A stretch of DNA of 64,000 nt. Source: Neptuniibacter sp. (GTDB lineage Bacteria; Pseudomonadota; Gammaproteobacteria; Pseudomonadales; Balneatricaceae). The stretch is taken from the NCBI RefSeq assembly GCF_024231755.1, contig NZ_JAAEQH010000258.1, forward strand, positions 1 to 64,000, written 5' to 3'. Position numbers and translations under genes: made by a program. Shown one piece after another: positions 1-9,105 of this stretch. How positions within the stretch are numbered: position 1 is the stretch's first letter; every line of letters begins with the position of its first letter. The notes beneath the pieces are model-generated. The model ran no database searches and was not told the DNA's origin. It saw only the letters and a list, made by a program, of their open reading frames with translations.

Positions 1-90
1 AATCAATGGAGACATCACTACAACCATATCAGACCACATAGTTCACTGGGTTATATGTCACCAGTGGCATTTAAAAACAAAGCAGCATAG
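1..90 (+). mobile_element. IS3-family transposase (OrfB), C-terminal fragment
   Basis: Frame 1 reads from the window edge to a TAG at 88-90. It carries the HYN-x(3)-RPHSSLGYMSP signature that closes the DDE integrase domain of IS3-family OrfB proteins, about ten residues before the usual C-terminus. Only the last 29 residues are in the window, so whether the element is intact upstream cannot be judged. I could not identify a right inverted repeat in the following 150 bases. Confidence 0.85.
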
Positions 91-311
91 GATGAAAAAT
101 CTCATCGAGGAAATGGTTCTAATGATGGGGAAAGGTCAGATACTCTCCTTGTACTATTAGCATTTGAAATGGGAATTGTGGGCCTGCTCGACATCCATCT
201 GTCTGGTTAATTTAAGGTTTTAACCTACTAACCAAATCAAAACAACTGCCGTTTATTTAATCAAGATACGGCACGGGCCAATCCTCCCCTCTGTGAAGCC
301 GAGCATTGGAA
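91..311. other. Non-coding spacer downstream of the IS3 remnant
   Basis: No gene is visible. A short hairpin (AGGTT/AACCT) lies near 214-226. The right end of the IS3 element should lie here, but no terminal repeat could be assigned by eye. Confidence 0.4.
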
Positions 312-480
312 GGTTTAATCGAATAAGGTCGAAGCCTGTTTGAGGCCTGAAAGGCCGAGTTCTGCAGCCCTCGATTAAAGCTGAAACGCACAGGGAACCG
401 GGCTAAGCCCGGCAAGCAGTGGGGCTGCAGGGGATTGATAAGGGGAGATCAGCCTCTCCCCTTATCTCGTCTTTTGACGA
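312..480 (+). ncRNA. Candidate structured RNA with an interleaved pseudoknot
   Basis: Several perfect helices can be drawn. TTTAATCGA (314-322) pairs with TCGATTAAA (371-379). CTGCAGCCC (362-370) pairs with GGGCTGCAG (422-430). Because these two helices interleave, they form a pseudoknot. Inside are CCGGGC/GCCCGG (398-403/407-412) and GGCC/GGCC (344-347/353-356). Downstream are a 12-bp perfect hairpin (437-448/455-466) and a 5-bp TCGTC-TTTT-GACGA hairpin (467-480), followed by AAAGGA, which could be an old ribosome-binding site. There is no open reading frame. The size and pseudoknot recall mobile-element RNAs such as the omega RNA (HEARO) of IscB/IsrB elements, but I cannot confirm a family, and no IscB gene follows. 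The strand is assumed from the AAAGGA tail. Confidence 0.45.
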
Positions 481-556
481 AAGGAAATAAACCTAGAAGT
501 AATCTGCCTGTCCGCATAGAATCTACCTCGATCGAGAACTAATGAGGCACACAAGA

Positions 557-913
557 TCACTCATATAAGCAAATCTTATTCTTATCCAAATCCCTGATAT
601 ACGCCGAATACCTCCCCGAACGCACACAAGGCTCACCTTCACTAACGCCCCCCAATTCAAGGCCCAATTTATACAATCGATCCACTTCTTGAGCAGAGCC
701 AACGTTAAAGCCCAGCATCGTACCATTGCCATTTGATGCCTCTTCCCCATCAAAAGGCTCAGCCACAGCAAACATAAAATCGTCTTTCGCCCACAGAGTC
801 ATGCGACCTTCAGTGTGAATCTTGTTTAACCCACAACCTTCAAAAAATGTGTCATAGAAAGTGACGGCTTTTTGTTTGTTATTTGTACCAAATACAAAGT
901 AATTCATTTTCAT
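557..913 (-). CDS. VOC (glyoxalase/bleomycin-resistance) superfamily protein
   Basis: This is a single-domain protein of about 118 residues with the vicinal-oxygen-chelate pattern. It has an N-terminal FVFGTNNKQKAVTFYD strand-helix segment and a C-terminal YIRDLDKNKICLYE segment ending in the metal-ligand-type glutamate. I start at MKMNYF (913). A longer in-frame extension to 1018 is hydrophobic and unlike the family. Members range from isomerases to dioxygenases and resistance proteins, so the substrate is unknown. It stands alone between the candidate RNA and a divergent lipoprotein gene. Confidence 0.75.
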   Translation of the reverse strand: MKMNYFVFGTNNKQKAVTFYDTFFEGCGLNKIHTEGRMTLWAKDDFMFAVAEPFDGEEASNGNGTMLGFNVGSAQEVDRLYKLGLELGGVSEGEPCVRSGRYSAYIRDLDKNKICLYE

Positions 914-1142
914 CGGAAATTGCTTCCATCTATAAAAGTTAAATACAACATCCACCAACTGAATTCTAAAAGCGATTAGCGTGACTATTGCAGATAAGTA
1001 AAGCGGATACAAAGTCATAACTGTTCATAGCCATTTGTTCAGCGCCATGATGTTTCAGCCTATGTATTTGTGACACAATCAAGCTAACAAACTAACAGCT
1101 CAGGTCGCCCGCTAACTTGTTCTAAATATTCATATAAACCCA

Positions 1143-1697
1143 ATGATCTCAAAACTATATATTCTCAGCCTGGTTACTCTGTTTGCTATTGCCGGCTGCT
1201 CGGCGAACCAAAGCCTTTATTATCAAGGTAAAGCAGCTTATGACGAAGGTGAATTCGACCTTGCTGCCCAACTATGGCAAGAGTCACTGTCAAACCCGAA
1301 GTCTCTCAACGCGTTAGGCCAGCTTGCTGAACATGGAGTTGGTGCTACTCCATTAGATACTAAGCGCGCTTCAACCTTGTATATGCAAGCAACCAGACAA
1401 GGTATTCATGAAGCCGCCTCAAATCTGGGTACCCTACTAGTAAACGAGGGTTACCAGAAAGACGGAATTCTATGGTTAAGATATGCCGCGCGCTGGGGCA
1501 TAAGATCAGCACAGATAAAGCTTTATAACCTTAGGCAATCCATACCCTATACAGACCTGTCAGCGGCAGCGATGGCTTATGATGAGCTTCCCTACGATGA
1601 GATGAAACAGAAGCGTAAAGCGTTTATTGAACAAAGCTATGACAACTTTATCCAGTCTCTAAGCGAATCAAAGGAACGGCTCTCTTTATCTGATTAA
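1143..1697 (+). CDS. Sel1/TPR-repeat lipoprotein
   Basis: The 184-residue protein starts with a type II signal peptide: Lys4, then a hydrophobic stretch to the lipobox IAGC, with the lipidated Cys at 19. From residue 22 it has helical repeats of Sel1/TPR type (YYQGKAAYDEGEFDLAAQLW; later ALGQLAEHGVG and AASNLGTLLVNEG). Asp is absent at +2 (Ser-Ala follow the Cys), so outer-membrane sorting by Lol is expected. Such proteins are usually scaffolds for periplasmic protein contacts. No partner is evident here; the gene is monocistronic, with VOC divergent and MOSC convergent. Confidence 0.75.
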   Translation: MISKLYILSLVTLFAIAGCSANQSLYYQGKAAYDEGEFDLAAQLWQESLSNPKSLNALGQLAEHGVGATPLDTKRASTLYMQATRQGIHEAASNLGTLLVNEGYQKDGILWLRYAARWGIRSAQIKLYNLRQSIPYTDLSAAAMAYDELPYDEMKQKRKAFIEQSYDNFIQSLSESKERLSLSD

Positions 1698-1761
1698 GCT
1701 GTTACGTGAAAGGGCTAACCTTTCCAAGTAACAGATGTTAATTAGCGTTTAGATCCAAAAC

Positions 1762-2394
1762 CTAGCCAAACTGCCACTCAGTCGATAAGCCTGGAATATC
1801 CGTATTAAACGCCTCCGGCGGCATCCTCGATGAAAGCATTTCAGCAAAGATTTTCCAAACCTCAGCTACGGGTACGCTTCCTTCCAACCGTTCCTGCAAC
1901 TCAAACGAATCACCCACCTTCAACTGCCCCTCTTCGATCACACGGTAATACCAACCGCTGATCGCCTGTGACATCAGTACCGGTGCCATATGACCATTGC
2001 CGAATCTGTGGTTTACCTTCCAGCAAGGTCTACGGGGTTGCGATACCTGTACCAGCGCTTCTCCTATTTTTAGAATGTCACCAATATGCACCTGCTGGTC
2101 ATCAATACCAGTACTCGAGATATTCTCTCCGATGCTACCGGGTAAAAATTCGCTTTCTAAATGACCGAATGCTTGCTTAAGGATGGCGTAGTTATCAGCA
2201 GGAAAATGGTACAGCGCTTTCTCTGGCCCACCGTGGACACGGCGATCAACCTGCATATCCCCTTCCAACCCAGTTTTGGATAGAAAACAGCTATCGACTG
2301 GTTCTTTGAAAATACCCGTCGGCGTATCATCCGGTCCGATAGGTTTCGGCTGACCGATATAGATACCTTCGATACTTCCCGTGTAACCCTGCAT
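1762..2394 (-). CDS. MOSC-domain protein, YiiM-like
   Basis: The 210-residue protein matches the MOSC family (molybdenum-cofactor sulfurase C-terminal domain) of the YiiM type. It has an N-terminal beta segment, GLEGDMQVDRRVHGGPEKAL at about 43-62, PGSIGENISSTG at about 87-98, and the conserved cysteine in QPRRPCWKVNHRFG at about 119-132. YiiM-type proteins act in detoxification of N-hydroxylated compounds by binding a Mo cofactor; this is known for relatives and inferred here. It ends convergently with the Sel1 lipoprotein gene. Confidence 0.85.
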   Translation of the reverse strand: MQGYTGSIEGIYIGQPKPIGPDDTPTGIFKEPVDSCFLSKTGLEGDMQVDRRVHGGPEKALYHFPADNYAILKQAFGHLESEFLPGSIGENISSTGIDDQQVHIGDILKIGEALVQVSQPRRPCWKVNHRFGNGHMAPVLMSQAISGWYYRVIEEGQLKVGDSFELQERLEGSVPVAEVWKIFAEMLSSRMPPEAFNTDIPGLSTEWQFG

Positions 2395-2647
2395 AACTTT
2401 GCTCCATCTTTAAATAACATATAAGCAAACGCCCAATGAAATTAAGCATAGCCAAGGATCACAAAAAACAGACTGGTTAATTAATAGCAGGAAGCTAATC
2501 AAAACGGTGTAAGCCTAGGGGACTAAGCAGATCGAGGCTCAATCCGAGTTCCACCAAGTAAAATAATCCCGTCGACTAAGAGAATTCCACTCAGTAAAGC
2601 TTTTCAGTCTACCCTTAAGGATAAGTATGGCGATTGAGGGCTGATAT

Positions 2648-3856
2648 ATGCTGAAGCATGTTAAGGCAGAACTCGAAGACCCGATTCTTAAAGTCATGGC
2701 AAGTTTCAAAGCCTCTCCAGCTAAGAACAAACATGATTTAGGTATCGGTGTATATCGTGATAGTAGCGGAGCAACACCAATCTTTAAGGCCGTAAAAGAG
2801 GCTGAGCTAATTCTGCAAAAGAATGAGAAGAGTAAAGCTTACCTTGGCCCTATAGGTGATGTTGAATTCAACCGATTGCTACGTCAGATGCTCTTTTCCG
2901 GTACGCCTCTGTTAGATTCTGATTCGATACAGTCTATCCAAACGCCAGGAGGAACTGGGGCACTGCGTATTGCTGGGGAGCTATTAAACCGTGCAATTCC
3001 CGGCGCAAAACTCTGGTTGTCAGACCCTGCTTGGTCCACCCATAAACCTATCTTCACCGGTGCCGGGTTAACAACAGCGACTTATCGCTACTTTGATGCT
3101 CATAGCAAACAACTCGACTTTACGAGACTGTGTGATGATCTGAACTCAATTCCCGAGGGTGATGTAGTTCTACTGCAGAGCTGTGGTCATAACCCCAGCG
3201 GATGTAACCTGACGAAGGAACAGTGGTATCAAGTTTCTCAGCTGATGGCTGAGCGTAAACTGCTCCCTCTTCTAGATCTGGCATATCACGGTTGGGATCA
3301 GGGACTGGATGGTGATCTGGTATCACTCACCGCCATTGAGTCGTGCCACGATGAATGGATGCTCTGCTACTCCGCCTCTAAAACCTTCAGTCTGTATAAC
3401 GATCGCACCGGGGCTTTGATAGTTCGCAGCGTTAACGCAGATGTGTCTATACAGGTGCTTAACCTGACTCTGAATTTGGTATGCGCTAATTACTACATGC
3501 CCCCTGCTCATGGTGCGTCTGTAGTTCGCACGATTCTCTCAAGTGCAGAATTAACCGATATGTGGCAGCAAGAACTGGACGCTGCGCGTTCTCGTGTAGA
3601 AGAGTGTCGCCAGCGCTTTATTCAGGCACTACAAGCAAAAGGATCTGAGGCTTATGATTTTCTTAAAGGACAGCGTGGGCTTTTCGTTTATCTTGGATTA
3701 GATGAGAAACAGCTGGATTGGCTGAGGCAGGAACATGCTCTGTATTTTGGCCCAGGGGGACGCTTGAATATTGCTGGGCTGAATCGTCAGAATTTACCCC
3801 AGATCTGTGATGCACTTCTGGATCTGGAACAGATTGATGCCCGCTCATTGAAATAG
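2648..3856 (+). CDS. Aromatic/aspartate aminotransferase (class I, PLP-dependent)
   Basis: The 402-residue enzyme has the fold I landmarks of the AspC/TyrB group: YLGPIGDVEFNRLLRQML at about 65-82, the HNPSG loop (181-185, usually HNPTG), D210 in LDLAYHG for the pyridine nitrogen, the PLP lysine K245 in SASKTFSLYND, and RLNIAGL near the C-terminus. It transfers amino groups between Asp or aromatic amino acids and 2-oxoglutarate. AspC and TyrB activity cannot be separated from sequence by eye. The ATG at 2648 is preceded by GAGGG (about 2636). A hairpin at 3864-3894 follows the stop. Confidence 0.88.
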   Translation: MLKHVKAELEDPILKVMASFKASPAKNKHDLGIGVYRDSSGATPIFKAVKEAELILQKNEKSKAYLGPIGDVEFNRLLRQMLFSGTPLLDSDSIQSIQTPGGTGALRIAGELLNRAIPGAKLWLSDPAWSTHKPIFTGAGLTTATYRYFDAHSKQLDFTRLCDDLNSIPEGDVVLLQSCGHNPSGCNLTKEQWYQVSQLMAERKLLPLLDLAYHGWDQGLDGDLVSLTAIESCHDEWMLCYSASKTFSLYNDRTGALIVRSVNADVSIQVLNLTLNLVCANYYMPPAHGASVVRTILSSAELTDMWQQELDAARSRVEECRQRFIQALQAKGSEAYDFLKGQRGLFVYLGLDEKQLDWLRQEHALYFGPGGRLNIAGLNRQNLPQICDALLDLEQIDARSLK

Positions 3857-3863
3857 ATAGAAA

Positions 3864-3894
3864 CCTGCCGCATGAAGGGGAGTCATACGGCAGG
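3864..3894. terminator. Hairpin between convergent aminotransferase and porin genes
   Basis: CCTGCCGCATGA pairs with TCATACGGCAGG with one mismatch and a 7-base loop. No T-run follows on the plus strand, so it may be an mRNA end-protection hairpin rather than a strong intrinsic terminator. Confidence 0.5.
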
Positions 3895-3955
3895 CCAAAA
3901 GTAGCTAGCTATTTAGCAGAGCCTTTAGCGGGTTTAGAAAGAGCCCTCAGCGCTT

Positions 3956-5122
3956 CTAAAAAGAATAGTTAGCGATCAAACGTACCTCATTGATATCGTC
4001 ATACGCATCCGCGTTTACATTGGAAAGGCGCATATGTAGATTCAATCCCTGCAGAGAACCACTCTGTAGCTGATAAACAACATCAACGTTAGTCTCTGCT
4101 TCATCAACAGTGTTGCCACTGTCAGTGTAATCACCCCAGGTGTGACGCGCCATCAGAGATAAGCCTTTAACACTGCTGACAGCATAATCAGCCCGTAGCT
4201 GCCAGGAGTCTTCATCCTGACGGTTGAAATCCATAATCTGTACCGAGTGGCTAGTTTGCAACACGTTGTCATCATCGCCACCCCAAGTGAAATCATACCC
4301 AGTGTCGCCTGAAATAGTTTGATAAGCAGCAGACAGTTTCAAGTTATCGAACTGATATGAAGCAGCCAGATTAGTCAGATTAGAATCAAATGCGGCATTT
4401 GTCCCCTCACCTTCACCATTGTAGTGGGTCAGGCTCAGTGCAACGTTTTCGTTAACCTGGAAACCCGCATTGAGGAAAGCCTGCTGCTTGTAACCATCCG
4501 CATCACCATAGGCTGCAGCCAAAGTTAAACCGTTTTCCAAAGCCAGATCACCACCCACAATCACAATGCCGTAATCATCACCATTGGCATCGGTATATTT
4601 CGTAAAGGATGTATCTGTTTTAGATGAAGCACGATCAGTATACAGTGCGTAAACCTGACCTTTCTCGAACTGATTAGTCAGTTGAATCGCCTGTGTAGAA
4701 GAAGGCGTTGCTCGACTATCGGAATCACTCAGCAGCACGGTGCCAATCACCCAACGGCCTACACGAATAGAGATTGAATCGTTGAAGCTATAATCCGCAT
4801 AGATCTGACCCAGCTTGGCATAGCTGTTACCATCATCTGAATCCAACAGACCTGTCAGGTGAGCATCACCATCATCAGTCAGTTTTAGGTTAGCAAATAG
4901 GGATGCGCCCAGATTCAGGTTGTCAGTTGCCTGCCCTACGTAATCAACACGCAAAGCCTGTGTTAGTGCTTCACGGCTTGCTGCACTGCCTTCGCTGAAA
5001 TCACGGTTGAAGTAGAAGGTACGCAGATCAACATTCACATCAGCCAGAACCGCAGGGGCTTAGGTCAGTAAAGTTGTTGCCGCAAGAGTTAACGCAAGAG
5101 GTTTTAAAGTAGTTTTTAGCAT
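3956..5122 (-). pseudogene. OprD-family outer-membrane porin, interrupted by a stop in the signal peptide
   Basis: From GTG at 5038 the frame encodes a beta-barrel that begins VNVDLRTFYFNRDF and ends NEVRLIANYSF with the C-terminal Phe needed for BAM insertion. YFNRDF near the N-terminus and the alternating strands are typical of OprD porins. Upstream in the same frame is an ATG at 5122 and a clear signal peptide (MLKTTLKPLALTLAATTLLT), but a TAA at 5060-5062 breaks it just before APAVLA-D, the signal peptidase site. OprD proteins take up amino acids or small acids. Either the gene is a recent nonsense mutant, the base call is wrong, or the stop is read through. Initiation at the internal GTG would give a protein without an export signal. 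Confidence 0.8.
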
Positions 5123-5577
5123 CGTTATATTTAGACCTACTTAATCATTTAGTTATTTTTATATTTGAAACAGTGGCTACTGTTTCCATTTCGAGAGCAC
5201 AAAGCTCCCCTTCATTCTCAATGAGAACAAAACTTAAAATGGGAAAAAGGCGGGGTAGAGCTACCCCGCAAAAGCGTCCAACAGATGTTGGATGCACACC
5301 AATAAAAATCTTGCATTACGCCCTAGATGTCCCATAGCGGTGTTAAATCCCTTCTCTAAATGCTCGTTTACGTACAGTAAACTGTGCTTTCTCGAATGAA
5401 TTTGCCTTGCTCTGAAACATCTATCCTCGTAATGCCAAGCTCTTTAAAAGGGTGCAGTCTGCCAGTGGCTGACAGACTGCGGAGAAGATGTGAGAAATGG
5501 GATTCACATCTCCCAGGGAACGTTCGACTTTAAGAATCAGCGAACAAACCTGAGTGAATTCACTGACTCCCTTTTAA
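5123..5577. other. Structured spacer downstream of gcvP
   Basis: There is no gene. Read on the minus strand as the gcvP trailer, it holds several perfect stem-loops: AGATGTGA/TCACATCT (5486-5493/5504-5511), GCAGTCTG/CAGACTGC (5454-5461/5473-5480), GTTTAC/GTAAAC around 5368-5384, TCCAAC/GTTGGA around 5278-5293, and the terminator at 5242-5274. The first 50 bases should also contain the porin promoter. Confidence 0.6.
5242..5274 (-). terminator. Intrinsic terminator for the gcvP unit
   Basis: A nine-base-pair perfect stem GCGGGGTAG/CTACCCCGC (5250-5258/5261-5269) is followed on the minus strand by CCTTTTTCCC. It separates the glycine operon from the porin gene. Confidence 0.7.
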
Positions 5578-8472
5578 CTAGTCCCGGTAAGCATCAATGC
5601 CTGGGCAGGAACAGATAAAATTACGATCCCCGTAAACGTTGTCGATGCGGTTAGTCGCAGGCCAGAACTTGTTCAGGCGGGTTGCCTCATTCGGGAATAC
5701 GGCTTCTTCGCGACTGTATGGACGATCCCATTCAGCGCTCATCACATCAGCTTGCGTGTGTGGCGCATTGCACAGCGGGTTGTTGTCCGCAGGCCATACA
5801 CCAGATTGAACTTTGTTGATCTCTTCGCGGATCTGCACCATCGCATCGACAAAGCGATCAATCTCTGTTTTCGATTCAGATTCGGTTGGTTCGATCATCA
5901 ACGTGCCAGCCACTGGGAATGACATAGTCGGCGCGTGGAAACCATAATCCATCAGACGCTTAGCGATATCTTCCTCAGATACCCCGCTCTCCTCTTTCAC
6001 CGGACGGATATCAACAATGCACTCATGGGCAACTTTGTCATTGCGTCCGCGATAGAGAACCGGATAGTGCTCAGCCAATTTGTCTGTCATGTAATTGGCA
6101 TTCAGGATCGCCAGCTCAGTAGAGCGTTTCAGACCGGACTTACCCAGCATTTTGATGTATGCCCAGGTGATTGGCAGGATCGCACCGCTACCGTATGGCG
6201 CTGCTGAAACCGCACCGTTGTCACCGCTGACAACACCCGTTGCGCTGACTTTATGGCCCGGCAGGTAAGGAGCCAGGTGACTTTTAACACCAATCGGCCC
6301 TACACCTGGACCACCGCCGCCGTGCGGGATAGCGAAGGTTTTATGCAGGTTAAGGTGGGAAACATCGGAACCGATCAAACCTGGTTTCGAGATACCTACC
6401 TGGGCATTCATGTTGGCACCGTCCATATAAACCTGACCACCGTTTTTATGGATGATGCTGCAGATCTCTACGATCTCTTCTTCGTAAACACCATGAGTAG
6501 ATGGGTAAGTGATCATCAACGCAGATAGATCATCTTTGTGCAGAGTTGCCTTAGCGCGCAGATCAGCTACATCAACGTTACCGTTTTCGTCACACTCTAC
6601 GATTACCACTTTCATACCCATCATCGCTGCGGATGCAGGGTTAGTACCGTGTGCAGAGGATGGGATCAGACAGATATCGCGATGACCTTCACCGTTGGCT
6701 TCCTGATACTTACGGATCGCTAGCAGACCTGCATATTCGCCCTGTGCACCAGAGTTAGGCTGCATGGATACGTTGTCATATCCGGTGATTTCGACCAGAG
6801 CCGCTTCCAGCTCGTTGATCATCTCCAGATAACCTTGGGTCTGGTTTTCTGGTGCAAACGGATGGATGTTTGCAAATTCAGGCCAGGTAACCGGGATCAT
6901 CTCTGCCGTAGCATTTAGCTTCATAGTGCAAGAACCCAGAGGGATCATGCCGTGAACCAACGAGTAGTCTTTGTTTTCCAATTTCTTCAGGTAACGCAGC
7001 ATATCGGTTTCGCTGTGATAGCTGTTGAAAGTCGGGTGAGTCAGAATTGCATCTTCACGGCGCTGTGCAGCGCTAATACCTGTGTCAGCTCCTGATGAGA
7101 TAGCTGTATCCAATTCAGTAATAGACAGGCCATGACCTTGACCCAAAATCACGTCAAACAGCTGTGCTACATCGTCAGCAGAAGTGGTTTCATCCAGGGA
7201 GATACCCAACTTGTTATCACCTACTAGACGGAGATTACAGCCAGCATCCAGTGCGCGCTGGTAGATCTCATCACGCCCTTCAACAAAAGACAGAGTCAGG
7301 GTATCGAAGTAGGTATCGTTTAGCTGAACACCCTTCTCTTTCAAACCATTTGCCAAAATAGAAGTCAGACGGTGTACACGCTCTGCGATTGTTTTCAGGC
7401 CTTCTGGGCCGTGATAAACCGCATAGAAAGATGCCATATTTGCCAGCAGAGCCTGTGCTGTACAGATATTCGATGTCGCCTTTTCACGACGAATATGCTG
7501 CTCACGGGTCTGCATCGCCATACGCAGCGCTTGATTACCATTAGCATCGATAGAAACACCAATGATTCGACCCGGAACTGAACGCTTCAGCTTTTCAGAG
7601 GAAGCGAAGAACGCAGCGTGTGGGCCACCAAAGCCCATCGGCACACCAAATCGCTGAGAGGAACCTAGTACAACGTCTGCCCCCATTTCACCAGGTGATT
7701 TCAGCAGTACCAGTGCCAGAGGATCTGCAGCGACAGATACCATCGCTTTCAGATCTTTAGCTTTTCCGATCAGCGACTGGATATCTTTAATATCCCCGTA
7801 ACTGCCAGGGTACTGCAACTGAACACCAAACGGATCAGCTGATTCAAGATCTGTTTCCGGGTTACCTACGACTACTTCGTAACCGAAATATTCTGCACGA
7901 GTTTTAATGACATCAATCGTCTGCGGGTGAACATCATCAGCTACAAAATAGATATTGCTCTTCTTACGGTTGGAACGTTTACACAACGTCATCGCTTCTG
8001 CAGCGGCCGTTGCTTCATCCAGCAGAGAAGCATTTGCCAGTTCCATACCGGTCAGGTCCATCACCATCTGCTGATAGTTCAGCAGTGCTTCCAGACGACC
8101 TTGTGCAATCTCTGGCTGGTACGGAGTGTAAGCGGTGTACCATGCTGGGTTTTCCAGCACATTACGCAGGATTACGTTTGGCACCAGGGTATTGCTATAA
8201 CCCATCCCGATATAGGATTTATTGACAACATTCTTTGCTGCCAGCTGTTTCAGGTATGCCAGTGTGTCAGCTTCAGTGACACTGTCATCCATGTCCAGCG
8301 CATCATCCAGACGGATGGAATCAGGAACCGTTTGAGTTATCAGTTCGTTCAGAGAATTAAAGCCCAAAGAGGACAGCATCTCTTTAGTCTGTGCCGAATC
8401 CGGGCCAACATGACGACGGGTAAAATCAGTCGTCTGTTCTAGATCACTCAAAGTGCGAGTTTCTACTGTCAT
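5578..8472 (-). CDS. gcvP: Glycine dehydrogenase (decarboxylating), P protein
   Basis: This is a full-length 964-residue single-chain P protein. It binds PLP and decarboxylates glycine, passing the aminomethyl group to the lipoyl arm of GcvH. Visible landmarks are the N-terminal FTRRHVGPD, the glycine-rich [20 protein letters not shown], and the C-terminal-half PLP site [20 protein letters not shown] (Lys near residue 710). N- and C-terminal halves are fused, as in other Proteobacteria. It is the last gene of sdaA-glyA-gcvH-gcvP, 201 bp after gcvH, with a strong stem-loop in the gap. Confidence 0.98.
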   Translation of the reverse strand: MTVETRTLSDLEQTTDFTRRHVGPDSAQTKEMLSSLGFNSLNELITQTVPDSIRLDDALDMDDSVTEADTLAYLKQLAAKNVVNKSYIGMGYSNTLVPNVILRNVLENPAWYTAYTPYQPEIAQGRLEALLNYQQMVMDLTGMELANASLLDEATAAAEAMTLCKRSNRKKSNIYFVADDVHPQTIDVIKTRAEYFGYEVVVGNPETDLESADPFGVQLQYPGSYGDIKDIQSLIGKAKDLKAMVSVAADPLALVLLKSPGEMGADVVLGSSQRFGVPMGFGGPHAAFFASSEKLKRSVPGRIIGVSIDANGNQALRMAMQTREQHIRREKATSNICTAQALLANMASFYAVYHGPEGLKTIAERVHRLTSILANGLKEKGVQLNDTYFDTLTLSFVEGRDEIYQRALDAGCNLRLVGDNKLGISLDETTSADDVAQLFDVILGQGHGLSITELDTAISSGADTGISAAQRREDAILTHPTFNSYHSETDMLRYLKKLENKDYSLVHGMIPLGSCTMKLNATAEMIPVTWPEFANIHPFAPENQTQGYLEMINELEAALVEITGYDNVSMQPNSGAQGEYAGLLAIRKYQEANGEGHRDICLIPSSAHGTNPASAAMMGMKVVIVECDENGNVDVADLRAKATLHKDDLSALMITYPSTHGVYEEEIVEICSIIHKNGGQVYMDGANMNAQVGISKPGLIGSDVSHLNLHKTFAIPHGGGGPGVGPIGVKSHLAPYLPGHKVSATGVVSGDNGAVSAAPYGSGAILPITWAYIKMLGKSGLKRSTELAILNANYMTDKLAEHYPVLYRGRNDKVAHECIVDIRPVKEESGVSEEDIAKRLMDYGFHAPTMSFPVAGTLMIEPTESESKTEIDRFVDAMVQIREEINKVQSGVWPADNNPLCNAPHTQADVMSAEWDRPYSREEAVFPNEATRLNKFWPATNRIDNVYGDRNFICSCPGIDAYRD

Positions 8473-8536
8473 AACAATAACCTGTTGTAATTCTTATTAT
8501 CGAAAGCCATGTGGCTCTGCGATGAGATATTGGGGT

Positions 8537-8564
8537 GCGAAGCGGTCCTGCACTACCGCTTCGC
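8537..8564 (-). other. Stem-loop in the gcvH-gcvP gap
   Basis: The ten-base-pair perfect stem GCGAAGCGGT/ACCGCTTCGC has an 8-base loop and no T-run. It lies inside the transcription unit, so mRNA processing or stability tuning between gcvH and gcvP is more likely than termination (inference). Confidence 0.55.
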
Positions 8565-8673
8565 CTACGGAATCTGAGAATTAATCCTGCAGACTCCTTT
8601 GCAAAAACCGATTGGGGACAGTGGAAATCAGATAGCAGGTTGATTAGTCCTACAAGTCTGGCTCCCAGATCAA

Positions 8674-9063
8674 TCAGCCTTCTTCTGCAATCGTTGCTGC
8701 GTAAGCATCTGCATTCAGCAGTTTGCTCAGCTCAGATGAATCAGACAGTTTGATCTTAACGATCCAACCATCTGTGTAAGGCTCGCCATTCAGAGTCTCT
8801 GGTTCATCTTCCAGCGCTTCGTTTACTTCCAGTACTTCACCAGAAACTGGAGAGTAGATATCAGAAGCGGCTTTTACAGATTCAACCAGGGAGAACTCTT
8901 CTCCGGTTTCAACTTCGCGACCAATCTCAGGTAGCTCAACAAAAACCACATCACCCAGTAGCTCCTGTGCGTGGTCAGAGATACCCAGAGTGATAGTGCC
9001 GTCACCGTTATCCAGAACCCATTCGTGGCTTGGAGTAAAAAGGTAGTTAGATGGAATGCTCAT
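8674..9063 (-). CDS. gcvH: Glycine cleavage system H protein
   Basis: The 129-residue lipoyl carrier protein has the lipoylation site K64 in VESVKAASDIYSP and the N-terminal HEWV motif. It shuttles the aminomethyl group from GcvP to GcvT and is re-oxidised by dihydrolipoamide dehydrogenase, which is not encoded here. Length is normal for the family. It sits 42 bp after glyA in the same direction, and the lipA gene that makes its cofactor is in the divergent unit. Confidence 0.98.
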   Translation of the reverse strand: MSIPSNYLFTPSHEWVLDNGDGTITLGISDHAQELLGDVVFVELPEIGREVETGEEFSLVESVKAASDIYSPVSGEVLEVNEALEDEPETLNGEPYTDGWIVKIKLSDSSELSKLLNADAYAATIAEEG

Positions 9064-9105
9064 AATCTTTTTTCCTATAACTTTTGGTTTTTCGGTATAG
9101 AGTAA

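Noticed and set aside
1-240. Search for the right inverted repeat of the IS3 element
   Set aside because: No 20-40 bp repeat with a CA end could be paired, because the left end lies outside the window.
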